Source: Planctomycetota bacterium
GTDB taxonomy: Bacteria > Planctomycetota > Planctomycetia > Pirellulales > Lacipirellulaceae
DNA length: 6,851 nucleotides
Direction of reading: 5' to 3'
Assembly: GCA_024278035.1 (NCBI GenBank)
Contig: JAJRUA010000209.1
Location: 1 to 6,851 of the forward strand
This document shows, one piece after another, positions 1 to 6,103 of the stretch (its first letter is position 1; each line of letters opens with the position of its first letter). The notes beneath the pieces were generated by a model. It searched no databases. It was not told the DNA's origin and saw nothing but the letters and a program-made list of their open reading frames with translations. A program made the translations under genes and the position numbers.

Positions 1-1304
1 ACACGCTTGTCGGTACGGACGTGACGGACGTCGACGGCAATTACGTTATCTCAACGGATGGAATCGGCGATTTCCAAGTCCGGCTCGACCTGAGCGGAAC
101 CGAGTTTATCTTTCAATCGCTGCCCGTTTCGGGGGGCCGCGTAGTGAATGTGACGGCTGGCAACATTGTGGCTGCTGACGCTTTCGGTGTGTTCAACCAG
201 GCCGACACTTTTGTGGACGACTATGGCGACTTGTTCGTCGATGCGAACAACAACTTCCCCACCACGTTGGTTGATGATGGTGCCCGGCATACGGTGGTCA
301 CTGGTGTCTTCCTGGGAACGGGCGTCGATGCGGACCCGGGAACGCTTACTTCGACCAACGGAGTGGCTGACGACAATAGCCAGATCGACGACGAAGATGG
401 CGTTGTCCTTGTCAGTAGCCAAATTTTGGCGAACTCGACGATTGAAATCGACGTTACGGCGACGGGCGTTGGTGCCACGCTGGATGCTTGGATCGACTTC
501 AACGACGACGGTGACTGGGACGATGCCGGAGAGCGAATCACAACCGATTTGGCCCTTTCCTCGGGCGCTACGACACGAATTGTTGTTACCACGCCGAACG
601 ATGTTGCCGGACCAGGAGAACTGCTTGCTGCCCGTTTCCGTTGGGGAGCCGGCACGGTTGGCTACGCCGGTGCTGCGGCGAGTGGTGAGGTGGAAGATTA
701 CTTTTTCCCCACGCTCAACCTCGGTGGCGTGGGTACGGTAGAAGGTGATTACGATGGCGACGGCTTTGTGACCGAAGCGGATCGGACGCTTTGGGTCTCT
801 GATTTCGGTTCGACCTCAGGCGTCGGCCTGCGTTCGGACGGCAACGGCAACGGCGTTGTCGATGCGGCGGATTACACCATCTGGCGAGACGCTCTTGCGA
901 ACGCCGCGACCTCTTCCTCACTGGCGTTCTCCACGCAGGGGGCCGACTACTATGTCACCGTACCCTACGTTGAGGAATCGCTAACCTTTACCTCGCCTTC
1001 GTTTGTCGAAGCAGCGCCTACGGAGGCTCTGCCAAGCATCCCCTCGGCACCGGTCGCTTTGCTGCTTAGCTCAGCGGTGGATAGTGCCCTGGCAATCGTG
1101 GGCCCCGTTCAAGAGAGCCCGTCTTCTGCTCCTACGGTCGAATTAGATGCGATTGACAGTGCCCTGCTTGAATGGTCGCTTCAAGGCCCTGTTGCCAGTG
1201 GTAATGCTGCGGGCGATGCGATTGCTTCTGCTCTGGAAGACGCTTCAGAAAGCGACGAAGAGTCGCTCGAATTGGCACTGACGGACGAGGTGTTTGCTCT
1301 CTGA
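1..1304 (+). CDS. Secreted/surface protein with GEVED and dockerin-like domains (5' truncated)
   Basis: The reading frame is open from the left edge (first full codon at base 3) to TGA at 1302-1304, so the N-terminus is missing. Numbering from the GTG at base 21: the start (TDVDGNY) looks like the end of an SdrD-B-like beta domain. A GEVED domain follows at about 124-229, opening with DDEDGV, containing an Asp/Asn-rich stretch at 158-164, and closing with GEVEDYF. A dockerin-type repeat follows at about 242-292, with two EF-hand-like calcium loops: D243, D245, D247, D254 and D273, N275, N277, D284. After it comes a tail of about 135 residues rich in Ser, Ala, Pro and acidic residues, ending in DEVFAL. 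Such architectures are common in large exported planctomycete proteins. Adhesion or cell-surface assembly is inferred from the family; the true partner is unknown. The internal GTG at 21 is not the real start. A terminator follows 27 bp after the stop. Confidence 0.88.
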   Translation, partial: TLVGTDVTDVDGNYVISTDGIGDFQVRLDLSGTEFIFQSLPVSGGRVVNVTAGNIVAADAFGVFNQADTFVDDYGDLFVDANNNFPTTLVDDGARHTVVTGVFLGTGVDADPGTLTSTNGVADDNSQIDDEDGVVLVSSQILANSTIEIDVTATGVGATLDAWIDFNDDGDWDDAGERITTDLALSSGATTRIVVTTPNDVAGPGELLAARFRWGAGTVGYAGAAASGEVEDYFFPTLNLGGVGTVEGDYDGDGFVTEADRTLWVSDFGSTSGVGLRSDGNGNGVVDAADYTIWRDALANAATSSSLAFSTQGADYYVTVPYVEESLTFTSPSFVEAAPTEALPSIPSAPVALLLSSAVDSALAIVGPVQESPSSAPTVELDAIDSALLEWSLQGPVASGNAAGDAIASALEDASESDEESLELALTDEVFAL

Positions 1305-1330
1305 GCCACAGGGGACCGTAGATAACTGAA

Positions 1331-1368
1331 TGAGGGGCGTCGCCATTTCGGCAACGCCCCTCATTTTT
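1331..1368 (+). terminator. Rho-independent terminator after the GEVED/dockerin gene
   Basis: A 10-bp perfect stem (TGAGGGGCGT at 1331-1340 with ACGCCCCTCA at 1354-1363) continues, after one C/A mismatch, with 3 more pairs (GCC 1342-1344, GGC 1350-1352). The loop is 5 nt, and five T follow at 1364-1368. It lies 27 bp past the stop codon. The form is canonical and isolates this gene from the next one. Confidence 0.93.
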
Positions 1369-1551
1369 GTATCGGAGAGGCTTTTGCACCGATACCTCAT
1401 GGAGGACGCAGGAGTGGCGCGACCGTTGCATTCGGAATTGCGCTGCACACCATGTAGTTGAGGCCCCCGGCAATCCGATCCTGCTAGCATAGGCCGTTGA
1501 TCGCGTGCCAGTAGCGCGCCTTGCTTGTGCAGAGAGTGGGAAGAAATAGTT

Positions 1552-1836
1552 ATGGAAATGAACCGGAATCAGTACTTTTTTATCGCGGTCTTTCTGGTGC
1601 TGCTTGGCATGCAGTTGCGACTGGTAAGCAACTATGTTTTGACGCCCGAAGCGACCCGTTTTTTGGCGCAACGATCCCAAACGACATCGAGCTCGATGGC
1701 TGGTGGCGCCCTTCCCTTGCCGGCAACCTTGCCTGCGAAAGTGGTGACGCCGCCCGATTGGTTGGGTTGGTGCCTCATCTCGGTGGGAGCGGTACTTTTC
1801 TTTCATAGTTTAGCGATGAGACGCCCTGGGGGCTAA
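1552..1836 (+). CDS. Small two-helix membrane protein, function unknown
   Basis: The protein has 94 residues from ATG 1552. A GGGAAG about 8 nt upstream could serve as a weak ribosome site; a TTG at 1525 in the same frame is less likely, and ATG 1558 is an alternative. Two hydrophobic helices are visible: residues about 8-24 (FFIAVFLVLLG) and about 70-89 (WLGWCLISVGAVLFFHSLA). A loop of about 45 residues (25-69), rich in Ser, Ala, Pro and Thr, separates them. Arg5 before helix 1 and RR90-91 after helix 2 suggest that both ends are cytoplasmic and the loop is outside. I recognise the general pattern (N-terminal NQYF, a TPEA motif after helix 1, PDWLGW at helix 2) as something that recurs in planctomycetes, but know no function for it. 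It is probably its own transcription unit, since a terminator precedes it and 170 bp separate it from the STAS gene. An overlapping frame from 1521 looks like a shadow. Confidence 0.8.
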   Translation: MEMNRNQYFFIAVFLVLLGMQLRLVSNYVLTPEATRFLAQRSQTTSSSMAGGALPLPATLPAKVVTPPDWLGWCLISVGAVLFFHSLAMRRPGG

Positions 1837-1929
1837 GGCGAAAGAGGCTGCCGTTCTCCTGAAAGGAGAGTCGTGGTTGTCTTGCATAATCCGTGCGCGG
1901 GGGGTAGGATCGGTGGCCTGCCGGTGGTT

Positions 1930-1955
1930 GTCCCATGATTTCGTCCCATGATTTC
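1930..1955 (+). repeat. Perfect 13-bp tandem duplication upstream of the STAS gene
   Basis: GTCCCATGATTTC occurs twice without a gap, at 1930-1942 and 1943-1955. It lies 51 bp before the chosen STAS start. Each copy holds an ATG. The first (1935) is in frame with the STAS gene and would add 24 residues; the second (1948) is in another frame, because 13 is not a multiple of 3. The copies could have arisen by slippage; a paired operator is another option. Confidence 0.85.
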
Positions 1956-2006
1956 TCTGGGGCAGCCGTTTCTTCTTTCCCTCTGAACGCTTTAGCAAGA
2001 CACCTG

Positions 2007-2360
2007 ATGAGCACTCCCCAACGGATAGCATTGGCCGAGTCGGGTTCTGTCACCGTGGTGACGTTCAACGATTCCAAGATTATCGACGAGCAAGAGATTC
2101 AGGATCTGGGGCAAGAGCTTTACAATCTGGTTGAGAAAGACGATCGGAAGAAGATTGTCCTGAACTTCTCAGCCGTTGAGTTCCTTTCTAGTGCGGCACT
2201 CGGCAAGCTCATCAGCTTCGAAAAGAAGGTACGCCAGAACAAGGCGAAGCTGATGCTGTCGAACATTCGGCCTGAGATATACGAGGTCTTTGCGATCACT
2301 AAACTCACCAAACTCTTTTCGATCAAAGACAGCGAGGCAGATGCCCGAGCTGCGTTGTAA
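2007..2360 (+). CDS. STAS-domain anti-sigma-factor antagonist (SpoIIAA/RsbV-like)
   Basis: The protein has 117 residues and is a single STAS domain. In partner switching, such a protein in its unphosphorylated form binds a serine kinase of the RsbW type and releases whatever that kinase holds; phosphorylation of a conserved Ser blocks binding. The signature is at 54-68: FSAVEFLSSAALGKL, which aligns with the SpoIIAA motif FMDSSGLG. By this alignment Ser62 is the likely phosphosite, and Ser61 replaces the usual Asp. ATG 2007 was chosen because the protein then begins just ahead of the first beta strand (SVTVVTF), as in the family. An in-frame ATG at 1935 lies inside a tandem duplication and would add an unrelated 24-residue leader. 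Neither start has a good Shine-Dalgarno site. The kinase gene follows after 59 bp on the same strand, which supports a working pair. The target of the switch is not visible here. Confidence 0.9.
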   Translation: MSTPQRIALAESGSVTVVTFNDSKIIDEQEIQDLGQELYNLVEKDDRKKIVLNFSAVEFLSSAALGKLISFEKKVRQNKAKLMLSNIRPEIYEVFAITKLTKLFSIKDSEADARAAL

Positions 2361-2407
2361 GATACCTTCGCCACATCGGCACTGATTTTTCCGATCGCAC
2401 TACCAAG

Positions 2408-2412
2408 AGGAG
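2408..2412 (+). promoter_or_regulatory. Ribosome binding site AGGAG for the RsbW-like kinase
   Basis: AGGAG ends 7 nt before GTG 2420. It is the only near-consensus Shine-Dalgarno sequence at a gene start in the window, and it decides the GTG start of the kinase. Confidence 0.75.
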
Positions 2413-2419
2413 TTGGGCC

Positions 2420-2854
2420 GTGAGCCATGAGTGGTCTTGGACGGCGTCCGTGGATTTTCCGAGCCAACTTGGAGCCCACCTTCCGTTTTTGGATGAAGTT
2501 TTGGCTCAGGCAACGCAACTTGGTTGGGAAGGTCGCGACCTCTTTGGTATCCAAATGACGCTTGAAGAGACACTCTCCAACGCCATTCGCCACGGGAACC
2601 AAGAGGACAGCTCGAAACGAGTCGCTGCCGAATGTCGGCTTAGCCCTGAGCGGTTTTGGTTGTCGGTTGAGGACGAAGGCGCAGGTTTCGATCCCGGCTC
2701 CGTACGCGATTGTCGTGACGATGAGAACCTTGAGGCGTACGGCGGTCGGGGAATGCTACTAATCCAAGCCTACATGGCGGAAGTCTCATTTAGCGAACGT
2801 GGTAACCGAATCACCGTCGAAACCTATCGCGGTTACGAATCGGATGGCAACTGA
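2420..2854 (+). CDS. RsbW/SpoIIAB-like ATP-binding serine kinase (anti-sigma factor family)
   Basis: The protein has 144 residues, the usual size for a stand-alone GHKL ATPase of the RsbW/SpoIIAB type. These proteins bind ATP, phosphorylate a STAS partner and, in classic systems, sequester a sigma factor. The N box is at about 49-60 (EETLSNAIRHGN): Glu50 matches the catalytic base and Asn54 the Mg-binding residue of SpoIIAB. The G1 box is DEGAGFDP at 85-92. The G2 box is GGRGMLL at 108-114, followed by the terminal strands (EVSFSERGNRITVE). All ATP-site motifs are intact. The GTG start follows a good AGGAG. The gene sits 59 bp after the STAS gene, so the two are probably co-transcribed partners. 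Its last 22 bp overlap the end of tsaE on the opposite strand. Because no sigma factor is nearby, it may control a distant sigma factor or a non-sigma target. Confidence 0.9.
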   Translation: MSHEWSWTASVDFPSQLGAHLPFLDEVLAQATQLGWEGRDLFGIQMTLEETLSNAIRHGNQEDSSKRVAAECRLSPERFWLSVEDEGAGFDPGSVRDCRDDENLEAYGGRGMLLIQAYMAEVSFSERGNRITVETYRGYESDGN

Positions 2855-3339
2855 CCAATCTCCACACGCCGCCTTTCGCCTTCGAGCACTTCAATTTTTA
2901 GGACGATTGTTTCTGGCGGAAGGCAATTCGTAACGCGATCGCCCCATTCGATGAATGTAAGGCCGAGGCCACCAGGGATGTAGCCAGCAAAATACTCCTC
3001 GGCTCCCAGTTCGAGAAACTCATCGTCGTCTTTGAGGCGATAGGCATCGAAATGATAAACGGGTAATTGGCCACCAAGATACTCGTTAACCAAAACAAAG
3101 GTTGGGCTGGTGACTTCCTCTTCGGAACCGAGTGCCGCGACAATCGCTTGTACCAACCTCGTCTTACCAGCGCCGAGCGTTCCAACGAGCGAAATCACAC
3201 TTCCTGCCACAAGCGTCTTGGCAAGCCGTTTTCCGAGCGCCACGGTCTCCGCTTCACTGGCAATATCAATCGTTGTATTTGTTAGCTCAACCATTATTGA
3301 TGTATGCGATTGCAACTTTCCCTTTGATTTGTGATCCAT
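2833..3339 (-). CDS. tsaE: TsaE, ATPase of tRNA t6A biosynthesis
   Basis: TsaE (formerly YjeE) works with TsaB and TsaD to place threonylcarbamoyl on A37 of ANN-reading tRNAs; its ATPase drives turnover of the complex. Numbered from ATG 3339 (168 residues): Walker A is GTLGAGKT at 53-60; SPTFVLVNEY at 78-87; HFDAYRL at 96-102, with Asp98 matching the Mg-coordinating Asp; EFLELGAEEYF at 107-117; and the family-typical IEWGDR at 130-135. The longest frame is given. A TAG two codons upstream rules out any earlier start. The internal ATG at 3294 (MVELTNTT, 153 residues) fits the usual length and Walker A position better and may be the true start. Neither has a clear ribosome site. It lies 55 bp after thiL on the same strand and is probably co-transcribed. 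Its end overlaps the convergent kinase gene by 22 bp. Confidence 0.93.
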   Translation of the reverse strand: MDHKSKGKLQSHTSIMVELTNTTIDIASEAETVALGKRLAKTLVAGSVISLVGTLGAGKTRLVQAIVAALGSEEEVTSPTFVLVNEYLGGQLPVYHFDAYRLKDDDEFLELGAEEYFAGYIPGGLGLTFIEWGDRVTNCLPPETIVLKIEVLEGERRRVEIGQLPSDS

Positions 3340-3394
3340 CGGCTAAAACCGGCTTTCCGTTGGTCGGCCTGACGCTTTTCTTGTGCAGGTGTCA

Positions 3395-4432
3395 TTAGTG
3401 TTCGTAACCCCGAGGTTCAAGGTTTTTTACGACGTTTTTTGTATCGCGTAGTAACAGATTCGATTCGGTTGCGATTTTGCTAGTCGCCACGATTTCGCCA
3501 ATCAAAGTCACGCCACAGGCGATGGGCTGGTCCGCCGTGAGCCGCTTCGCTTCGCTAGGCGAGGTGGTGAACAATAACTCGAAATCTTCTCCGTCGTGAA
3601 GTGCGTGCTCAAGTGCCGAACGCCCTAAACATTCCCTGTACGTCTCCAAACCATCGGGCACTTCGGTCTCTCTCAACCGCTGGCTTCCTCCCGAAGGGTT
3701 GGGGGACAGGCACTTTGCTATTTTATGGGCGGCGTCCGCAATTGGAAGAGTCGCTTCGTTAACGATCGCTCCAACATTGCTCGCTTTGGCAAGTCGTGCA
3801 AGGTCAATCGACAGGCCATCGGTAAGATCCATCCCTGCGGTCAGATGGTAACATTCGCAAAGCAACTGTGCCTCAGCAACGCGGGGCTCAAAATCAAGAT
3901 GCTTACCAGCGAGGCTGCCTCCCAATGAACCAGTAACAAGCAGTTGATCGCCCACTTGAGCACCATTCCGCCGCAGGAGACCGCAGGAGGTGGGGCTGCC
4001 TATGGCCGTGATTGAAATCACGATTGGCCCAGGCCCCAGGTTCGTATCCCCACCGGCAATGGGACAATCGTACCGTTCAGCCAGTGGGAGCATCCCTTCG
4101 ATAAGTCGAACGGCCAGTTCCCGAGGAGAAAGGCCACCTGCTCCGTTGCGGGATAGCCCATCGCCGGGTAAGGCAAGGCTTACGACAGCCGCGATGGGCC
4201 GGGCGGCCATTGCGGCTAGATCGCTTAAGTTCACGGCCAGCGCTTTGTGCCCAATTTGCTCGGGCGAGTGCTTTTCGCTCAGAAAGTGAACGCCATCGAT
4301 CAGCAAGTCGGTGGTAACGACAACCTCTTCTTCCGCCGCAGCAATCAGTGCGGCATCATCCCCTACACCTAGTCGCAGGTGAGGGTGGTCGGGCAATCGT
4401 TCACGGAGCCATGCTACAAAATCGAGTTCCAT
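3395..4432 (-). CDS. thiL: Thiamine-monophosphate kinase
   Basis: ThiL phosphorylates thiamine monophosphate to thiamine diphosphate, the active cofactor, using ATP in the cytoplasm. It belongs to the PurM/AIR-synthase-like fold. Numbered from the upstream GTG 4438 (347 residues; ATG 4432 is residue 3 and my preferred start, giving 345): GVGDDAAL at 24-31, TTDLLIDGVHF at 42-52, the hallmark GHKALAVNLSDLAAMAARP at 63-81, AGGDTN at 128-133, MDLTDGLSIDL at 203-213 and HDGEDFELLFT at 281-291. All metal and nucleotide motifs are intact. One odd stretch of about 30 residues (about 239-271), between the AAHKIA helix and GRSALEHALHDGEDFELL, is rich in Pro, Gly, Ser, Arg and Glu and looks inserted; it has its own entry. 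The usual family length is about 320-330, so the excess matches. tsaE follows after 55 bp. No TPP riboswitch is visible upstream. Confidence 0.95.
   Translation of the reverse strand: MELDFVAWLRERLPDHPHLRLGVGDDAALIAAAEEEVVVTTDLLIDGVHFLSEKHSPEQIGHKALAVNLSDLAAMAARPIAAVVSLALPGDGLSRNGAGGLSPRELAVRLIEGMLPLAERYDCPIAGGDTNLGPGPIVISITAIGSPTSCGLLRRNGAQVGDQLLVTGSLGGSLAGKHLDFEPRVAEAQLLCECYHLTAGMDLTDGLSIDLARLAKASNVGAIVNEATLPIADAAHKIAKCLSPNPSGGSQRLRETEVPDGLETYRECLGRSALEHALHDGEDFELLFTTSPSEAKRLTADQPIACGVTLIGEIVATSKIATESNLLLRDTKNVVKNLEPRGYEH
3626..3724 (-). repeat. Probable repeat-derived in-frame insertion inside thiL
   Basis: On the coding (minus) strand this stretch starts with AAAATAGCAAAGTGCCTG (3724 down to 3707), runs on into CCCCC, and encodes about 30 residues that interrupt two segments normally close together in ThiL: the AAHKIA helix and the LEHALHDGEDFELL motif. 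The string around GTGCCTGTCCCC is, from memory and unverified, one that recurs in planctomycete intergenic DNA. What is seen is the length excess and the low-complexity Pro/Gly/Ser then charged composition. That it is a mobile or dispersed repeat is inference. It keeps the frame and breaks no catalytic motif. Exact borders are uncertain by a few codons. Confidence 0.45.
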
Positions 4433-4440
4433 CAACACAG

Positions 4441-4500
4441 CATAGTCGAGGTTGCAGCCGGGAGACTATAGGCTGTCGCAGGGTACCGTTGGCGACTATG
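4441..4500 (-). repeat. Inverted repeat in the htrA-thiL spacer, next to the thiL start
   Basis: CATAGTCG at 4441-4448 is a perfect inverted copy of CGACTATG at 4493-4500. Inside lies a smaller stem, CAGCC at 4455-4459 with GGCTG at 4471-4475. In the minus-strand transcript the outer stem would end 8 nt before the thiL ATG at 4432. A GAGGT element just outside (4502-4506) could instead pair with ACCTC at 4448-4452 and so compete with the outer stem. It does not resemble the TPP riboswitch. Function, if any, is unknown. Confidence 0.45.
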
Positions 4501-4522
4501 CGACCTCAAACTGAGATGGTTC

Positions 4523-5914
4523 TTACCGCCGAGTCCGCTGCCCTTTGTGAGCGACTCGCATTTCTCCGTAGAGCGTTTCGTCACCGCGAAGGATGTAGAA
4601 CTTCACCTTGTCCATCGAGGCAAGAGCTCGATTGTTGACGATGTAATCAATGTCGTCTTTCGAGGCCGTTTCCCAGCGGTGCATGCCGACGAGGATGTCG
4701 CCCGGCCGGATTCCCTTCTCGGCGGCAGGGCCATCGGTGCGAACCTCAACAACCCGCATCCCGCCGCGGTAACGTGTCTCACGGCTTTGGAAGGTTTGGG
4801 ACGGCTCGTTATCGAGTGTCAGGCCAAGCACTTGCCAAGCACGGCCGTTGCGATTGGACTTGCGTGCGTTAGAAATTGTCGTCTTACGAGCGAGGGAGCT
4901 TCGCGAAGGTGTCAAACCACGGCGAACAATCGACATTCGCAAATTGAGGGGCTCACCATTTCGCTGAACGGCCAGCGCAAGTCGGTCGCCCGTTCGGTGC
5001 CCCAACAAGGCTCGCTCGATATCGAGGGGACGCTCAACGTTCACATCGCCCATTCGCTGGATAATGTCACCTGATCGAAGCCCACAAGCGGCCGCCGGGC
5101 TACCCGCTGCAACACGCCGGACGACATTCCCCGATTGGCCCCCCTGGCTGATCGTTTGGATTCCGTGCCATTTTTTTTCCAACCGCTCAGCGCTCATCAG
5201 CTTCGTCGCGATCCGCAAGGCATTGTCCACCGGAATCGCAAAACCAATGCCCTGGGCACCCGCCCGTACGGCGACGTTCACGCCGATCATTTTTCCTTCG
5301 ATGTTCAGAAGCGGTCCGCCTGAATTGCCCGGGTTGATGCTAGCATCGGTCTGAATCAAATCATCGTAGGCCTGGGTATCGCTCACCTGCACATCGCGAT
5401 TGAGGGCCGATATAATGCCTCGTGTGACCGTGTGTTCGTAGCCATACGCATTGCCGACGGCTATTACCGACTCGCCCGGCATGAGGTCGGCTGAGGTACC
5501 AATCGAGATCGTCGAGAGCGAACGCCCTACATTGATTTTTATAACTGCAAGATCGGTCTGGCGATCGCGGGCAATGATTTGTGCGATACTCACCTTTCCG
5601 CCATCAAGCGTTACACGAATCTGTCGAACGCCATCCACAACATGATGGTTCGTAAGAATGTAGCCGCGTGGGTCGATGACCACGCCGGTTCCCATGCCGT
5701 TCACTTGGCGAGTTGAACCAGCGCGGGTTTCGTCCGCAACGGTCTTCTGTCCTTGGATATTAACGACCGAGGGCCTTGCACTACGGACCGCACGAACGAT
5801 GGGCGTCATGCGAAGGCTCGAGACCTCTGCCGGAGCTGCCCCCGGCAATGCTAAAAGCATGACGAATGCTATCCCACGGACGACGGCGTTACGGAGCAGG
5901 CAGACGTTCAGCAT
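4523..5914 (-). CDS. HtrA/Deg-family periplasmic serine protease with two PDZ domains
   Basis: The protein has 463 residues. HtrA proteases degrade or manage misfolded exported proteins. A signal peptide is visible: positively charged start, hydrophobic core at about 13-24, and a likely cut after Ala27 or Ala29 (AAPAE). The trypsin-like domain covers about 35-240 with an intact triad: His91 in TNHHVV, Asp121 in TDLAVIKI, and Ser198 in NPGNSGGPL. PDZ1 is at about 250-332 (AAGSPAAACGLRSGDII, then LLGHRTGD). A basic Arg/Ser/Lys linker at about 333-358 joins it to a PDZ2-like domain at about 359-455 (GPAAEKGIRPGDILVGMHRWET). The WET extension after GDILVGMH is, from memory, typical of planctomycete HtrA proteins. 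ATG 5914 gives a complete signal peptide; no clear ribosome site precedes it. thiL follows after about 90 bp, so co-transcription is possible but not shown. I give no deg-type gene letter because orthology cannot be settled here. Confidence 0.94.
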   Translation of the reverse strand: MLNVCLLRNAVVRGIAFVMLLALPGAAPAEVSSLRMTPIVRAVRSARPSVVNIQGQKTVADETRAGSTRQVNGMGTGVVIDPRGYILTNHHVVDGVRQIRVTLDGGKVSIAQIIARDRQTDLAVIKINVGRSLSTISIGTSADLMPGESVIAVGNAYGYEHTVTRGIISALNRDVQVSDTQAYDDLIQTDASINPGNSGGPLLNIEGKMIGVNVAVRAGAQGIGFAIPVDNALRIATKLMSAERLEKKWHGIQTISQGGQSGNVVRRVAAGSPAAACGLRSGDIIQRMGDVNVERPLDIERALLGHRTGDRLALAVQRNGEPLNLRMSIVRRGLTPSRSSLARKTTISNARKSNRNGRAWQVLGLTLDNEPSQTFQSRETRYRGGMRVVEVRTDGPAAEKGIRPGDILVGMHRWETASKDDIDYIVNNRALASMDKVKFYILRGDETLYGEMRVAHKGQRTRR

Positions 5915-5996
5915 CGTGCAGTCACTGTGGCGTGCGGAGTCGAGTCAGAGATCGAGCCAACTAACAACAGCTAGCAGGGCTATCATTTAGCAGGGT

Positions 5997-6025
5997 CGTG
6001 CCGGCCAAACCGGTTGGTGGGCACG
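5997..6025. repeat. Imperfect hairpin in the spacer upstream of htrA
   Basis: CGTGCC at 5997-6002 pairs with GGCACG at 6020-6025. Within it CCAA (6005-6008) pairs with TTGG (6014-6017), around a 5-nt loop and with a 2x2 internal bulge. It lies in the 189-bp gap between the lipoprotein gene and htrA, 83 bp before the htrA ATG. On neither strand is it followed by a run of T long enough for a standard terminator. It could be an operator, or a transcript-end hairpin for the lipoprotein gene. Confidence 0.4.
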
Positions 6026-6103
6026 TTTGGGATCGGCCCCCCATCGGCATGGCTCCAGCGGCGGAATCGGTGGCCCTCACAGACGGCCCAGCTTCACACG
6101 ATG

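Noticed and set aside
221..655. 144-codon minus-strand frame within the GEVED gene
   Set aside because: It is a Ser/Thr/Pro-rich shadow of Asp/Gly-rich coding sequence; the plus frame carries clear domains.
1371..1551. Promoter and short reading frame (ATG 1400, 20 codons) in the gap before the small membrane gene
   Set aside because: No -35/-10 pair with acceptable spacing could be supported, and the short frame has no ribosome site or recognisable product.
1132..1806. 224-codon minus-strand open frame spanning the terminator and the small membrane gene
   Set aside because: It is antisense to two better genes and crosses a strong terminator; the product is Arg/His/Gln-rich without domain or motif.
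4433..4522. Possible TPP riboswitch before thiL
   Set aside because: The conserved TPP-binding core strings of the THI element are not present, and the spacer of about 90 bp is also short for the motif plus an expression platform.
4547..5074. 175-codon plus-strand frame opposite the PDZ domains of HtrA
   Set aside because: It has no recognisable domain, and the opposite strand encodes well-conserved PDZ sequence.
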